DNA from: Coenobita brevimanus
Lineage: Eukaryota > Arthropoda > Malacostraca > Decapoda > Coenobitidae
Direction of reading: 5' to 3'
DNA: 64,000 nt
NCBI GenBank assembly: GCA_032717465.1
Contig: CM064697.1
Location: 4,398,501 to 4,462,500, forward strand
Shown: piece by piece, positions 1 through 12,683 of the stretch
Layout of the letters: each line of letters begins with the position of its first letter
Position numbering within the stretch: the first letter of the stretch is position 1
The notes under the pieces: generated by a model
Databases searched by the model: none
Told to the model about the DNA's origin: nothing
Seen by the model: the letters and a program-made list of their open reading frames with translations, nothing else
Made by a program: the position numbers and the translations under genes

Positions 1-415
1 TTAATGTGTGATTGTACCAGTATTACACCCAGGATAATGATAGCACACGTACCCTAAATACATAGCTTATTGTAACACATGTATGCTACCTTTTAATTTT
101 ATTCCAGAAGGAGAACCATCTGTATAAACATTTCTGACGATTTGAAATTCTCACAGTATTTCCTTCAACTTGCCAGTCATTTCGCTTCATAATGGTAGTC
201 GGTGTCATCATACCTTTGAAATTAGATGAATTTGCTTTTGTTTGCGCGATATGCTACCCTTGTGTTCTATCCTCCCCAGTTTAAGTATGTTGGTATTCTT
301 AGTTTACAAATTATTGCTGCAACAGATTTCTCTTTAAAATAGTGTCCTAGTGAATCTATTCCCACCCCTTAATATTTACGCCCGTTATCCCTGCCTCTCT
401 AACGTAACAAACCAG

Positions 416-671
416 CACGGACGGAGCGCCACAGACCCGGCTGTCCAGTGGGTCTTCTTCGGATTCCTCCTTACCTCCGCTTTCCTCCCCCTCCACCACC
501 TCCCCACCTGGCCTCATCACCACCACCAGCGCCAAGAGCGACACCCAAACCTCCTTCTCCTCGTCCATGAAGCTGCCAAGGTTCTGCCACGAGTGCGGTC
601 ACAAGTACCCGGTGCTCATGGCCAAGTTCTGCTGCCAGTGTGGCTCCAGGCGACCCAGCGTCGACGCCTAA
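416..671 (+). CDS. Terminal exon, C-terminal zinc-ribbon protein (5' part outside window)
   Basis: An acceptor (CAG at 413-415) follows a pyrimidine-rich tract and a branch-like TAAC. From there a frame runs 84 residues to TAA at 669-671. The first half is Ser/Thr/Pro-rich and probably disordered. The end is a compact cysteine module, FCHECGHKYP then KFCCQCGSRR, i.e. C-x2-C followed by CC-x2-C, the pattern of a single small zinc ribbon. The short tail RRPSVDA precedes the stop. The +1 frame (starting near 350) is also open, but it lacks the cysteine pattern and is a shadow. The upstream exons are outside the window, so the full protein and its function cannot be stated. Zinc binding is inferred from the motif. 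The gene family is not recognised. Confidence 0.62.
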
Positions 672-990
672 GAATATACATATATTAGAAACGCCGTAGA
701 AGGCGCAGCAAGGCTAGCAGAGTAAGAAATTATAAGAAACTGGGAAACACTAAGAAACTATGAAAGGTATTGGAAACACCTGAAAATCGTGGGAAATAGT
801 AGGTAGTGAAAGAAGCTTGAAAAGAGGGAGTAATCTGTAAGTAAAAGGGAGAGAAAGAAAGATTTATTCCGAAAGAAACTAAGTTGGTACGAGGACGGGT
901 AGGCGACAAGAAATATTATTTTAGAGAATTAAGGTGCGTAGAGAAATTTACAAGCTAGTAAGTTTAAAGAAAGTACTAGGTAGCTGACGC

Positions 991-996
991 AATAAA
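991..996 (+). promoter_or_regulatory. Candidate poly(A) signal AATAAA for the zinc-ribbon gene
   Basis: A canonical AATAAA hexamer lies about 320 nt after the zinc-ribbon stop, at a normal 3'UTR distance. The intervening sequence is AG-rich and non-coding. Assignment is by position only. Confidence 0.4.
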
Positions 997-1229
997 ATGT
1001 TGAATTAGAACATACTGAAAGAAAAATTAAAGCTAAGAAGGTAGCATAGCCTAGACAAGGTATAGAAGAGGTTATAGATGCCCTGTATAGAAACACAGTG
1101 AGGATCATATAGTAACAACGACAGTCATTCCATAATCATTTCCCACAATCCACTGCATGGTCTACATTTCTTCAGTTTATATCCAGTAACATTACACGAC
1201 TTTAGTTTTGTGTTTTGGCAACTATAATT

Positions 1230-1231
<2 letters not shown>

Positions 1232-1259
<28 letters not shown>
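1232..1259 (+). repeat. Poly(T) run
   Basis: About 28 uninterrupted T residues. The region from 672 to 1870 otherwise holds no gene or repeat that I can support. Confidence 0.9.
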
Positions 1260-1260
<1 letters not shown>

Positions 1261-1871
1261 GTCTCTGCTGTCTCTAATAGGCAAGGAATCTTACAGTATA
1301 TCAGATATTTCACTGGTGGATTATTATTATTATATTTTTAATTGAAATAAATGAGAAAATAAATCCTTTCACTGGGAGGATTTTCATTCAGCTGGAGTTA
1401 ATTAGAGAATGACAAACTTCCCTCAGTCACTGGAGAGGTTGATAACTGAGTCGTGTAATTCAGGGTTTGCATTTTAATAGCTGATTTACTCCTGTAACCC
1501 TAATTGATCACAGATATAATGATGATTTGAGTCGCAGTTTTGATTAATTGCTTGTTAACTGATTCCTACTTATAATGAATAGTTTGCTTTCTTTAATCAT
1601 GGATTCTTGCAGGAAGATACGATTCTTGCCGTAGCTTTAAACCCCCAGCCAATCATTCTAAGTCAAGGAGTAGGAGGAAGGCGTTGACTCGGTGCTATTT
1701 GAGCGGGTCATGAAGGATGGTAGTTAACTGTGAATAGACACCACGCTTCTTAGTTGTAATTGCCTTTTATATATATATAATTTTGTCAATCTTTGGGCTT
1801 CGAGGAGCTTCCCTGTCAAAAAAAAAAAAAAAATTATATGGTATCCTCGTGTGAGATAACCGCAGTCAGAG

Positions 1872-2010
1872 TTAACCCCTTGAATCCGGTGACATTTTTT
1901 TTTTTTATATATTATTTTTTCTCTCTCGCTGAACAGTTTATCTGGAGGTACCAAAAAAATAAAATAAAATAAAAATAAGAGAAATGCGTCATCGGAGTGA
2001 GCGGGTTAAT
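1872..2010. mobile_element. Fold-back MITE family B copy
   Basis: It begins TTAACCCCTTGAATCCGGTGA and ends GCGTCATCGGAGTGAGCGGGTTAA, which are imperfect reverse complements. The internal CTGGAGGTACC matches the family's CTGGAGGCAGC arm. The centre is A/T-rich. No coding capacity. Confidence 0.6.
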
Positions 2011-2046
2011 TGATATGGGTTTTAGGGCTGTAATTTATGTGGCTTT

Positions 2047-2235
2047 GGAGATTTTGTTACACCTCCTTAGCAATTTGTTTTGCACATTATCCCGCAACAT
2101 GCTTTTGTATGCTATTAATTCTAGCAGTGTTGACATTTAAAGGATATAAATAAACACGCAAGGGAATGTTACGGTTTAATGCACCAAATAAGTCGCCAAG
2201 GAAAAGGTTCTACGAAGCCTCCCATGCCACCTTAA
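2047..2235. mobile_element. Fold-back MITE family A copy
   Basis: The left arm GTTACACCTCCTTAGCAATTTGTTTTG is roughly the reverse complement of the right arm CAAATAAGTCGCCAAGGAAAAGGTTCTAC. The centre is AT-rich. It is a member of the family defined best at 32660-32895 and 44931-45160. Confidence 0.6.
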
Positions 2236-3013
2236 TGATGTTCCTTGGGGCGGATCAACATTCCAGAACTTGACAGATTTTGCTTTAGCCCATTGATCCT
2301 CTTGGTTGTCCGTAGATTTAAACGTCTCATATAATTTCATGGTGCCTGGGTGACTATTTTTCTTGTTCGTTATTGATTTTTTTAAGTTCAGCATTGATTT
2401 ATGGATCAAAAGCATCTTCCAATTGGCAGGGCGAAGAGTAGAGAGGTCTTTGGGGGGGAAAATGTCGGTCATGGATTAGAAGCAGAATATGTGGAATAAT
2501 TTTGCAATCTTCTATTTTGTGTAGCCCTTGTGGTTGTTCGTAGGTGAGGTAATGCTTCAACAGTTATATTAATCCGTAACTTGGCAATATTTTGATTTTT
2601 TGGTAACATCTCCCTAGGAATGGGCAACTTGTTTCTAAATGATTTTTAAAATTAGGTTAAAAGGTATTTTCCCCATGTTTTGCATGTCAGCGCGATTTTA
2701 AAGCATTGAGCTTTCGTAAACTAGACAATAATGGTGCAGTTTCGTTTTTAACAAATCAGAATTCCAATAAAACTCACTAATCATTTCACATACAAGCATT
2801 CTCCATTCAGTTATTCATATATATATATATATATTTTTTTTTCTCATTTCCCTTAAGGAGCCCGGACTATACTGACTCACCTCACTCACTGACTCACTGA
2901 CCTGCCGGGCTCCATTCAGCAGCAATACTCGGCCACTCGTTATTTTTAGCATTTCCAGCCAAAAGGTCGTCCAGCCCACCAAACCAGTGCCTGGCGAGTG
3001 TACGACGATTACC

Positions 3014-3014
<1 letters not shown>

Positions 3015-3046
<32 letters not shown>
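3015..3046 (+). repeat. (AG)n microsatellite
   Basis: An uninterrupted AG dinucleotide repeat of about 32 bp. Confidence 0.95.
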
Positions 3047-3048
<2 letters not shown>

Positions 3049-3299
3049 ATTCTTCTGGGGTGGACGATCAGTTGGCACAAAATATCAAACGTAACGGCCC
3101 ATATACTTTCATAATGATAACGTTCTTCCATAATGCATCATCTTTTTAGTATATGTATTCATCGCCTTTGCTAATACTGGAGAAGAGAATATTAAAAGTT
3201 TTCTACTGATATTTGTGTTTAATAACCTTTGCGTAAGGTGATGGTATTTGAAAACTGAGGATGAAGATTGAATTAAATGATGAATATATTCCACAGCCT

Positions 3300-4237
3300 G
3301 ATTCCTCCTTTCTTTTCTCACTGTCCTCCAGGTTTTTCATTCCTTCTTCCATTCATTTCCTCTTCTTTTGCGTCTGTCGGATTTTATTATTCATTATTAT
3401 GCTTCTTTTTCTTTTACTCTCTTTTTTTCTTTCTTCTATTCTTTTTCTTCACGTTCCTTATCTCTTCGCACAGATAGGTAAAATAATTTTGTAGTGACTT
3501 GCCGAACCAAGAGGTGAACTTCCACATTTTCTTCCACGCAACTTTCACTCTCCCTTCCCTTTCTCACTCTCTCCCCTCCCTCACTCTTCCCCCTCTTTCC
3601 TCAAATTCTCTTTTCCCTTCCTTGTTCACTCCTCACTTTCCCTCACTTTCTCCTTCCGCCCCCTTCCACACTCTTTCCCCTCCCTTACTCACGCCTCCAT
3701 TATGCCTGTTTATCACTTAGACTTAACACTTTCCTTCATTCTCCTTCCCTTCCCACCCTAATTCGTTCGCTTCCCCCTTCCCTCATGCTGTGCTTCCCTG
3801 TCTCTTCACTTCATTCCTCCTTCGTTTTATCTTTTCATTCCTCTCTAATTCATTTCTCTTAACCTTTGTAACATTCTTATTCCACCACTCCTTCTTATTC
3901 CTTCTCTCTCTCACGCTCTCTTCATCCTCTTCTTCCTTTCTTCCAATCCTTCCCTTACAGTCACTGATTACTCCTTCCCCCCATTATTTATTTATTTTTT
4001 TTTCATAGTCACGTTTTCTTCTTATCCATCTCTCCGACCTCCTTATGCGTTTTTATTCCATTCTTCATTTGCTCTCTTCCTCCCTGCCTTATTTTCTTCG
4101 TTTACCCACTACTTTCTCCTCAGTATTCCTCCTCCCTATCTTACCGTGTTCTTCTCTTCCTTTTTTCTTTAGATTCGTGTCCCCTCTTTCATCCTTCAGT
4201 CGCCTTTCCTTACTACAACTGCCACAACTACTATCCC

Positions 4238-4239
<2 letters not shown>
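3300..4239 (+). repeat. Polypyrimidine tract, about 0.9 kb
   Basis: The plus strand is dominated by C and T with scattered A/G. Open frames here are Ser/Pro/Phe/Leu-rich by composition only. No splice-bounded coding exon is visible. Confidence 0.8.

Positions 4240-4305
<66 letters not shown>
4240..4305 (+). repeat. (CT)n microsatellite
   Basis: About 33 perfect CT units closing the polypyrimidine tract. Confidence 0.97.
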
Positions 4306-4307
<2 letters not shown>

Positions 4308-4309
4308 GT

Positions 4310-5460
4310 GACCACAGCTCTCTCACATGACCACAGTGGCGTGACCCTTGCCCTCCACACAGCCAGGGTAATGGTGGTCGTGCCGGGTCCTGCTGGTAAC
4401 TGTCTGCGGGTGTACAGTAGTTGCCTTCATGTCAGTCCTGCCTCGGACCCTCCCATCCCTCTGCCTTACTCCTACATTTGTGTACATTTTTTTTATTTAC
4501 TTCCAGTCGTCTTTTATTTTAGCTTTTGTAATGATTTTTTTCCCTTTTCAGTTATAAGCTCTCATCCCGTATTTAGACCTATTCTTTCTTCACTGTACAA
4601 ATACTAGATACATAGATAGATAGACATGGATAGATAGATAGAGATATAGATATGAATATAAAGTCTCCATTTTCTCCTACTCCTGTATAATCATTTCGTA
4701 TCTCTGTTCTTAACTCGCAAAGTCTTTTTTCTCAATGGAACATGCAAAGCAGCCACTCTCAACGCCATTTAAGCTCTTAGATATGTAGACAGGCCGTGTT
4801 TGAAAGGTGGAGGTTGTCGAAGTAAGGAGAGGTGAATTGAGTTTGTTCGAAAATTAACTACTTGTGTACATGATTAGCAGAACATTGATAAACTTTAGCA
4901 CTGTACAGATGAAGATGGAAGAGCGATAACTAAATTGTATAGCATCAGAGCTGTGTTTTTGATGTAGGAGAAAGCATGCAGTCGAATCTAAGAAGGCAGT
5001 GGCCGGTCCGACAGGGAAGGGAAAGTGATTTTAATTCGGGAGAGAAAAGGAAGAAGGAGAAATGATAAAATAAAATGGCTTCTGACTTTTCGCCACTACA
5101 ATTAATCCATATTCCACCCATGTTTTCAATTTAAATTTTTCTACCGCGTTATTTTCTCATATTTTCCTGAGAACTCTATGGTCGCAGTCTCAACAGAAAA
5201 TAATAATAATAAATAATAGCTTTTAAAAATATATCAGGATTATGCCACTGACTCATTACTCTTCTGGGTTAATGACCACGACTAAACAAAAGAGGAACGT
5301 GCGTCATCTTCACTGCTGTTGACATTAAAACCAGCTGACCCGGGTCGTTAGAGCAGGGAAGAACAAAAAAATACTAACAGAAAAACTCATTGACTACTGG
5401 GTCACCACTTTTTTTATATTGACTTTTTCTTCGATTTGTTACTGTTATTTCTTTTGTGAA
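4310..5460. other. Non-coding stretch, nothing recognised
   Basis: Contains a short GATA-rich patch (4610-4660) and otherwise unremarkable AT-rich sequence. No conserved motif or credible exon is visible. Confidence 0.5.
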
Positions 5461-5461
5461 G

Positions 5462-5462
<1 letters not shown>

Positions 5463-5507
<45 letters not shown>

Positions 5508-5541
5508 TAGTAGTAGTAGTAGCAGTAGTAGTAGTAGTAGT

Positions 5542-5591
<50 letters not shown>

Positions 5592-5612
5592 TAGTAGTAG
5601 TAGTAGTAGTAA
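5463..5612 (+). repeat. Compound microsatellite GT / AGT / GA / AGT
   Basis: Consecutive tracts of (GT)n, (AGT)n with one AGC interruption, (GA)n and (AGT)n again. The GA tract is embedded in the AGT tract. Confidence 0.95.
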
Positions 5613-5639
5613 CCTTAAGTACTCTCTAATTCCATATTT

Positions 5640-7790
5640 GTGTTAGTACTTTCCCTTCAAACTGACTACTGAAGGTGTGGTGACTAACTGTAGAATTATT
5701 GTAGGTTCCATGTGCAGTGTGTAGCCTACGTGAGCGAGGTGGCCTGGGCAACGGTAGGGAACAGAGCACATATAGGCTACGGGGTTTGTGTACTTCTGAG
5801 AGGGCTTGTTTAAGGGTTTAGGAAGGGTTTGTGCAGGAGTTCATAGAGGGTTGGGGTAGGTTTTCAGAGATTGACCCTGCGTGGGGTTGATTCCTAAAGG
5901 TCATACGGGCGACTGCATACATGAGGAGTCTGATGTTTTAAGCCATAGGGATAGAGAACTGTGAGACGGTGCGTATTTTCATTTTTTCAAAGGCTCCCAA
6001 TGCACTTCTTCTCTAGCAGTGTGCTTTTGTACATTATGTTGCTTATGCACCCTATATCATTGCTTAAAAGATATAATTGTTATACATGGAAATACTGTAG
6101 TGTATTTTGTAAATGTATATCGCTGTAGATGGTTTTACCGACCTTTTTAAACGACCATAAATATGAGCCTAAATCAGATAATATACAACACATTTTACTC
6201 CTCATCAGACGCGTGCTGGCGAGGGTTTATACAGAGGTGTGGTGCCTCGCATGGCCATCGCACAACACACTCACTCCTCCAGCACATTCTTAAGCACAGC
6301 ACACCTCACTCATTCACTCCAACACTTCACACCTCACTCACTCCACTCACCACACCCACACCACAGCATCAACATTGCATTCCCGTTTCCCGAATCCCGT
6401 TTCAGTTTTGTCGATGTCTTTCCTTGTTCGCTGTGTACGTCTGGCAGAGTTACAGCCCGTCATAAAGATAAAACAGCTATTTCCAGTCATGTTGCAGTTG
6501 TTCCCAGCACATCCGTAGCGTAGCGTCCTCTTACAGAATGCACAGTAGTCTCCGAGCCGGTCTCAACAAAGATAGAGATAATCTTCTTCATTACAGTTGT
6601 ACCACGTTACCACATTCGTAGCGCCGTCTCCTAGATTATGTAGCGGTCATATCCAGTTATAGAGATATATACAGTATATACCACTGTTATATCCAGTTAC
6701 AGAGGAGATATGTATAGCAGTCTTTTGGCCAGCCATAGAGGAGATATAGCCATTCTCAACCGTGGTATAGTTGTGGACGGTACGATGGTAACTTCCTCTC
6801 GTTGAATTTATAGGCGCCTTTCCAGCCACTCATCTCCTCCCGTCACACGCTTCCTGGGAAACGTATTGCAAAATCATAGCCATCGCCTCCCCTCCTACCC
6901 AGCTCCATCCTGTCATCACCACACAGCACAGTCATCACCCAGAACCGCACCACAATATTAGTCATAGCCTTTACGCTGCTCTAACCATTCAGTATCAGGT
7001 CATTACATGGAAGTCATCGGCGCTTAGGTACATAGGCTCCTTTATTTTACCCTATTAGCTTTATTAACTTTATGGACATTAGAACAGTTCATAGGTTGTG
7101 TTCTGAGTAGCATCATATTATTTCATTCAGGAAAAAAAAGGGGGACCCAGAGTGTCTAGGGAGATGGCAGTTTTGGTACATAATCCGTGCAAATTTTGGA
7201 GAGTGCTGAACTGGCGGGATGGGCACAATCTGTACTAAATTGACGTTATGACACGAGCCCGCCTACACGCGAACCCGGTGAACTGCAAACTGAAGCTGCC
7301 CTTTTTCCGCAATCCATCCTCCTCCTTTCGGGGGATAGGGAGGAAGGGGGAGATAAGGGACGTTTGTATAACCGGGTGGTGGATCCTCCCGGCCATATCA
7401 CTGCCACCACGCGAAGGCCTCTCTCCAAGACTAATAGTGAGTTAATCAGTACAGGCGTTACCGCGGAATACAACACTTAAGCTGGCCAAGGAAGCGGAAG
7501 CGAGACCGTATTATTTATGGGAAGCATTACAGAAGACGGTGCAAGGCTGACGAGGAGGCTGGAGACAGTGTGCAATTATAGTTCTTGTAATACTGTGCGA
7601 GGCTGGCCAGGAGATGAGACCAGAAGAATGTTACAGTATTTTCAAGCGTTACAAAATTCAGGTTGAAATGATGAATGAGGGTGGGGTCTAAATTATATTC
7701 CAGTCCTTGTAAACTTGACAATAAACGGTTGGGGAAGACGTGGATGCAAAAAAGGCGTTTGTGTGTGTTAGTGGTGGTGATAGTGGGGAG
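5640..7790. other. Non-coding stretch with degenerate short tandem units
   Basis: Holds an imperfect CACTCA-rich patch (6260-6370) and an imperfect tandem repeat of about 40-46 bp at 6640-6770 (units around CATATCCAGTTAYAGAG). A diverged tandem unit of about 68 bp (GTGCRAGGCTGRC-AGGAG) lies at 7540-7630. No gene is supported. Confidence 0.5.
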
Positions 7791-7796
7791 TTTATG

Positions 7797-7800
<4 letters not shown>

Positions 7801-7868
<68 letters not shown>
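7801..7868 (+). repeat. (TG)n microsatellite
   Basis: 34 perfect TG units. Confidence 0.97.
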
Positions 7869-7873
<5 letters not shown>

Positions 7874-7952
7874 TGGCACACTGACAATCAGGTGGCCCGT
7901 CACGCCGCGCTTACCTGGCCGGAAGTGACTTAACGGGGCAGAAGTCTCCCCC

Positions 7953-7956
<4 letters not shown>

Positions 7957-8007
<51 letters not shown>
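7957..8007 (+). repeat. (CT)n microsatellite
   Basis: About 25 CT units, followed by purine-rich AGGA/GGAA sequence to about 8280. Confidence 0.95.
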
Positions 8008-8010
<3 letters not shown>

Positions 8011-8279
8011 ACTGAGATAGTTTCCCTGGGGACGCATACCAAAGGAGGAAATGAAATGAAAGGAAGCAGGATGAGGAGGAAAAAAAAAAGACGGAAAAAG
8101 ACGTTACCAGAGAGGACAGTAAGAGGAAGCGGGCAGTGGAGACAGGAGAGAAGGGTGGCAATGTAACGAGCGAGAAAGGTGAAGGAAGGAAGGAAGGAGG
8201 GAGGGAGAGTTAAGTCGGACAGAAGGAGAAGAGAGGGACAGTTACAGAAGGAGAGGTGAAGGAAGGGAGGGAGGGAATG

Positions 8280-9600
8280 TTAGGGCAGCAAGTAGCACAT
8301 ACCTGCCTCATATATCATAACCTGACACTGGTAAAGGTTTCGCTTCATCACTAAATTTACTTCTCAGTTTCAGAATAATTAGTGAAGCAAATTATTTAAA
8401 AAATCTAAGGTAATAAATATGGGGAAAAAAAAATAATGTTTCTTAAAGCGGAACCTATACCGACAATGTTTACTAAAATTTATTATTCGTTAACTGGCAA
8501 CTGATGCGTAACATCTTCCTGTCGTTATGCCGGGCGTGACGGTGGAATCTTAGCAACGAACTGGCAACTGTGTAGCGTCCCAAGTATATATGCCGAGGAG
8601 GAGGCGAAGAAGACTTTATTGCTACCTGAAAAATCATGGGGAGAGTTACCTAAGGGACAACAGAGAAACAAGGAAGCTTCGCCTGCATTCACGACGTCTG
8701 GTAAGGTTTGTTATTAGTTGATACGACCAATAATTCTTTCGGTTTTTAGCTCTATGTGCTGGTTTGTGAGGTGTAACCTATTTTTCGAAATTATCTGATC
8801 TTAAGTAAATAGATGTAGTAAGTTACGGAAAAATGTTAAATGTTTATCTGGTCAAAGTAGATCTACCTCGAACCGAATCAGCTTGTCCCGAAACATAGAA
8901 AATTGTTGTTTACATCCATCGACAGTGAGTGAGTGACTCAGAACCAAAATTTTCCAGAGAAATCAAATGCAGCCCGGAATTAAACAGTTTTTGTTCAGGA
9001 GTAAGATGCAGATACACTGCAAAAGACATGGTGATAAACATAACTGCTGAGCGAGTGAGAATAGGACAGAGCAAAAAAGGAATGAGAGATGATGGAAAGC
9101 TGAGAGAACTGAACAGTAAAGGAGAGAGGAATGATGGAAGTCTAAGGGTGAGTTAGCCTAATAAAAAATTATGTAAATTTTATGTGGGAAAAGAGTTAGC
9201 TTAGTAAATTGTAAAAACTGCATGAGGAAAAAATTGGCTTAGTAAAAAAATTAAAAAGGAAATCATGTTCAGAGAAAGAAAGATAGGAAAATATGAAACT
9301 AAATGAAAATGCAAGTAGAATGTGAGCAAATTTAGCTTAGTAAAGTAAAGTTAGTTGGGTATGAAGATACTTTAAAAAAAAATCGCAGCTTGAATGTGAG
9401 GGAAAGTTAGTACAGAACAAATGGAAAAGCAGGTTGAGTAAAGAAAGAGTGAAAATGCACGTAGAAGTTGAGGAAAAAGTCTGCATAGTAAAAAAAAAAA
9501 TGCAAGAAGAGTTTGAGGAAGAAAGAAGCCTAGTAAAATTGCGAGTGTAGGCAGCGAGCGTGCGGACATTACGGCAAATATTTACGACTTAGCGGTAGAG
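8280..9600. other. Non-coding stretch, nothing recognised
   Basis: AT-rich at first, then A/G-rich with many repeats of TTAGCTTAGTAAA-like phrases (9150-9540). The 75-codon frame at 8929-9156 has no domain, splice context or codon pattern that I can support. Confidence 0.45.
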
Positions 9601-9628
9601 GTAGACAGGCTCTCTCTCTCCGTGCGTT

Positions 9629-9629
<1 letters not shown>

Positions 9630-9677
<48 letters not shown>
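9630..9677 (+). repeat. (CT)n microsatellite
   Basis: 24 CT units at the start of the following polypyrimidine block. Confidence 0.95.
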
Positions 9678-9681
<4 letters not shown>

Positions 9682-10740
9682 TACCCTTCCTTTTCCTTCT
9701 ACCTCCTTTTCCTTTTTCCTCTACTACTCTTTCCATGTCCACCTCCGTCTCTTCCACTCCATCCATCTCTCACTCTTCCTTCCTTCCTCCACCCTCTTCA
9801 TTACTTCATTTCTTCCTTCAGTAGTGTTTCTTGCGTCCCATTTCCTTCTTACATTCTTTATTCTTGTTTTAAGCTTTTCTTTTTTCACTGCAACTCTTCC
9901 CTCTTTCATTCCTTCTTTATTTATTCTCTTTTTATTCCTTCGCTCCTTATCCTTGTGTCTGTTTCCAAGTCAGTGTAGTTTATTATATTTCTTAAACTGT
10001 TGTCTTCCTTCTTCCCTCCCGTCCTTCCTTCCTTCCTTCCATCTATCCATGTTTCCTTTCTTTTCATCCTTACTTCCCTCCTTCCTCAACTGCTGCCCTG
10101 TTGTAATTCCTTCTTCCTTCCTGTTAGAGATACAGGGGGTGTAACCTTTGTGATTAAGTCATTTTCTTTGTATGTGTCTGTTTGTATGTATGCATTTATG
10201 TATGTATGTGTTAGTTCATATCGATGAAGGTCAAGGTCACAGGATAAGGTCAAAGTCTGAACGAGTGTCGCTCTCTCTCTCTTTTTTTTTTTTTTTTTTA
10301 CTGCAGTTCTTCTGTTTGTATTTTGTTTTCCTTCATTACTGGTTTATTTATTTCTCTTCCTTTAGTGTTTTCTTCCTACTACAACCATCTGACATTCCCT
10401 TCTTCCTTCCTTCCTTATTTTTTTTTTCTGTTTTGCTTCCTTCACTACCGCTTGCCATCCATCCATCCTTTCTTCCTTCCTTAATTCCTTACTTCCCTCC
10501 CTCCTTCCTCTCTTTCTTCTCTCTTTGTTTACCCTCTTCCTTCCCTCGTCTTTCCCTTCTTCCCATTTCCTTCAGTCTTCTTTCTTTCTCCTTACATCCT
10601 TGTTTTCTCCTGTCGTTATTTCCTTCACCATGGCTCACTTCTACTTCCATTGATGTCTCCATTGCGGTTCTTTGTCTGCTTGCATCACTTCTGCTCTCCT
10701 CCCGTATTATTTTCCTTCTTGCCTGATTGCTTCCCTCCTG

Positions 10741-10833
<93 letters not shown>

Positions 10834-11490
10834 CTCTTCTCTTCTCTTTTATTCTCTATCATTTTCCTCCATCTGCCTTTCTTTCTTCCTTCCTTCCTTC
10901 CTTCTTTCCTTGCTTCATTGTCCCTTCATACCTCCTGCACATCCTTGCCTATTTCTTTACTCTGTCGTTCCTTCTTTCCTTCCTCATTCCTTCCACACAA
11001 GCTGCATGCTTTTCTTATCACCTTCCTTTCTTTATCATTCCTTCCTCCTCTACTCTCTTGTATTTTCCTTCCGTAATCATTCCCTTACTTCTCTCCTTCT
11101 TATCTCCTTCCTTACCTCCTATTCTATAACCATTTCCTGCCCTTCACTACCTCCCTCTTCTTCTCTCCCTCCTTCTGTCCTTCCATCCATTCCTTCTTCC
11201 CCACCTTCCTGTTCCTCCCTCTGTTTCCCTTTTTCCTTCCATCCATTCATCCTTTTCAAATCATTCCTTCTTTCCTCCTTGTGTCCTTCCATCCATCCAT
11301 TCTTCCTCTTCTCCACTATCTCCCTCCGGTTCCCTCCCTCCTCCCATCCCCTCTTCTTTTCCAAATTTCTCCTTCTTTCCTCCCCTCCCCCCATGTTCCT
11401 CCCTTTCACTTACCTCCCACTGCCTACCTCGCTACCTTTCTCCTCCAAGTCACCTCCATGCCCTTCCTATTATGCCTCCGGGTTCACTCT
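9678..11490 (+). repeat. Polypyrimidine block, about 1.8 kb
   Basis: The plus strand is strongly C/T-biased with abundant TTCC/CCTT tetranucleotide runs (for example 10021-10045, 10880-10910). Long Ser/Leu/Phe/Pro frames are compositional, and several frames are open at once. Confidence 0.8.
10745..10833 (+). repeat. (CT)n microsatellite inside polypyrimidine block
   Basis: About 44 CT units with one TT interruption. Confidence 0.96.
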
Positions 11491-11689
11491 ATAGCCCTTA
11501 TACTCGGAAATCATATCATTTGTTCGTATTTTTTCGCCTCGGTATTCACTTTCGTTTGGTTGTGAATTGTTTGGTAACTTTATTAGTAAAGATACAGTTC
11601 AGGGCAGTCCACAAATAGCCCTGCACTAAAATCTCTCCTGAGTGTATCTTGCATCACACTGGGGAATATCCTGACTTGATGAGAAGACA

Positions 11690-11900
11690 TTAAGGGACCG
11701 TACTGAGGCGGGTAGCGATTTATTTCGTATATTATTACCTTGTAACATCGTCAGATACTTTAAATACTCTATATATTTTTGCTATATCAGCTTAGACTTC
11801 ATAATGAACTTGCAAGAGAATATTAAGGTGCCATGATATAAAACAGACTGGTAAGGAAGAAGTGTTCGGGAGCGTTAACTGATGAGAATATGAGTCAAAA
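11690..11900. mobile_element. Fold-back MITE family A copy
   Basis: Left arm GGGTAGCGATTTATTTCG; right arm from GAGAATATTAAGGTGCCATGATA through GTAAGGAAGAAGTGTTCGGG to TGATGAGAATATG. It matches the family right-arm order (AATATTAAGGTG, AAGGAAGAGGTGTT, GATGAGAATACGG). Confidence 0.65.
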
Positions 11901-11945
11901 CCTCAGGTGTTTTTGAAGCTGATATTTCCTTTACTGGGAAAAAGG

Positions 11946-11946
<1 letters not shown>

Positions 11947-12004
<58 letters not shown>
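11947..12004 (+). repeat. (CAT)n microsatellite
   Basis: About 19 ATC/CAT units. The poly-Ser and poly-Met open frames over it are artefacts. Confidence 0.96.
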
Positions 12005-12683
12005 GTCTGACGTGAAAACGGAATGGAGGGACACGAAGCAAGGGAACAGAAGAATAGTGGATGTCGAAATAGTGGGTGGAGGAATAGTAGAGTGGAGGGA
12101 AAGTGGAGTGAAGGAAAGGTAGTTTGGAAGATTAGGTGAGTTGAGGAAGACGAGGTAGGTGTCAGTAACCCATGTAGCACGACGTTGCCTTCTCTTAGTC
12201 TCCAGAGGATATTACTGATCTTAGCGAAGTCTCAGTCAGACGCTGGGTAAAATAAAGTACGGTAGCTAAATCGCCCTCTGAGACTTAAATAGTTAAATTG
12301 AAATACCTCCTTAACTCTCAGCTCGAGCGTCTTCTCGGTGGCAAGTAAAGCTGTCTGACGTTAGAGTAAGTTACAGAATTCGTCCCCAGAAGATTAGGAA
12401 TTGAATCTGGAAAGCAGTTTAAAGACACTCACGAAACAGTAATATGGACACCTGGAGAGTACGTTAAGGTTATCGTTCCTCTCCTTTCTTCCCCTCTCTT
12501 CCTCCTCCCTCTCCCTTCCCTTAAATGTAAGCGTTTCTCTCCTCTCTTCCTTTCTCCTGCTTCTCCTCCTCGATCTCATCTCTTTAAAGTAATCGTTCCT
12601 ATCGTCTCTTCCTTTCTCCTCCTCCTCTTGCTCTTCTTCCCCCGTCTTCTGTCTTCTCGTCCTCCTTTCTTCTTCATATATGA

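Noticed and set aside
8929..9156. 75-codon frame starting MSDSEPKFS
   Set aside because: No domain, no splice context, and it continues into A/G-rich low-complexity sequence; length is within chance.
10172..11494. Long plus-strand open frames of 134-255 codons rich in Ser, Leu, Phe and Pro
   Set aside because: They lie in CT microsatellite and polypyrimidine sequence, are open in several frames together, and have no domain or splice structure.
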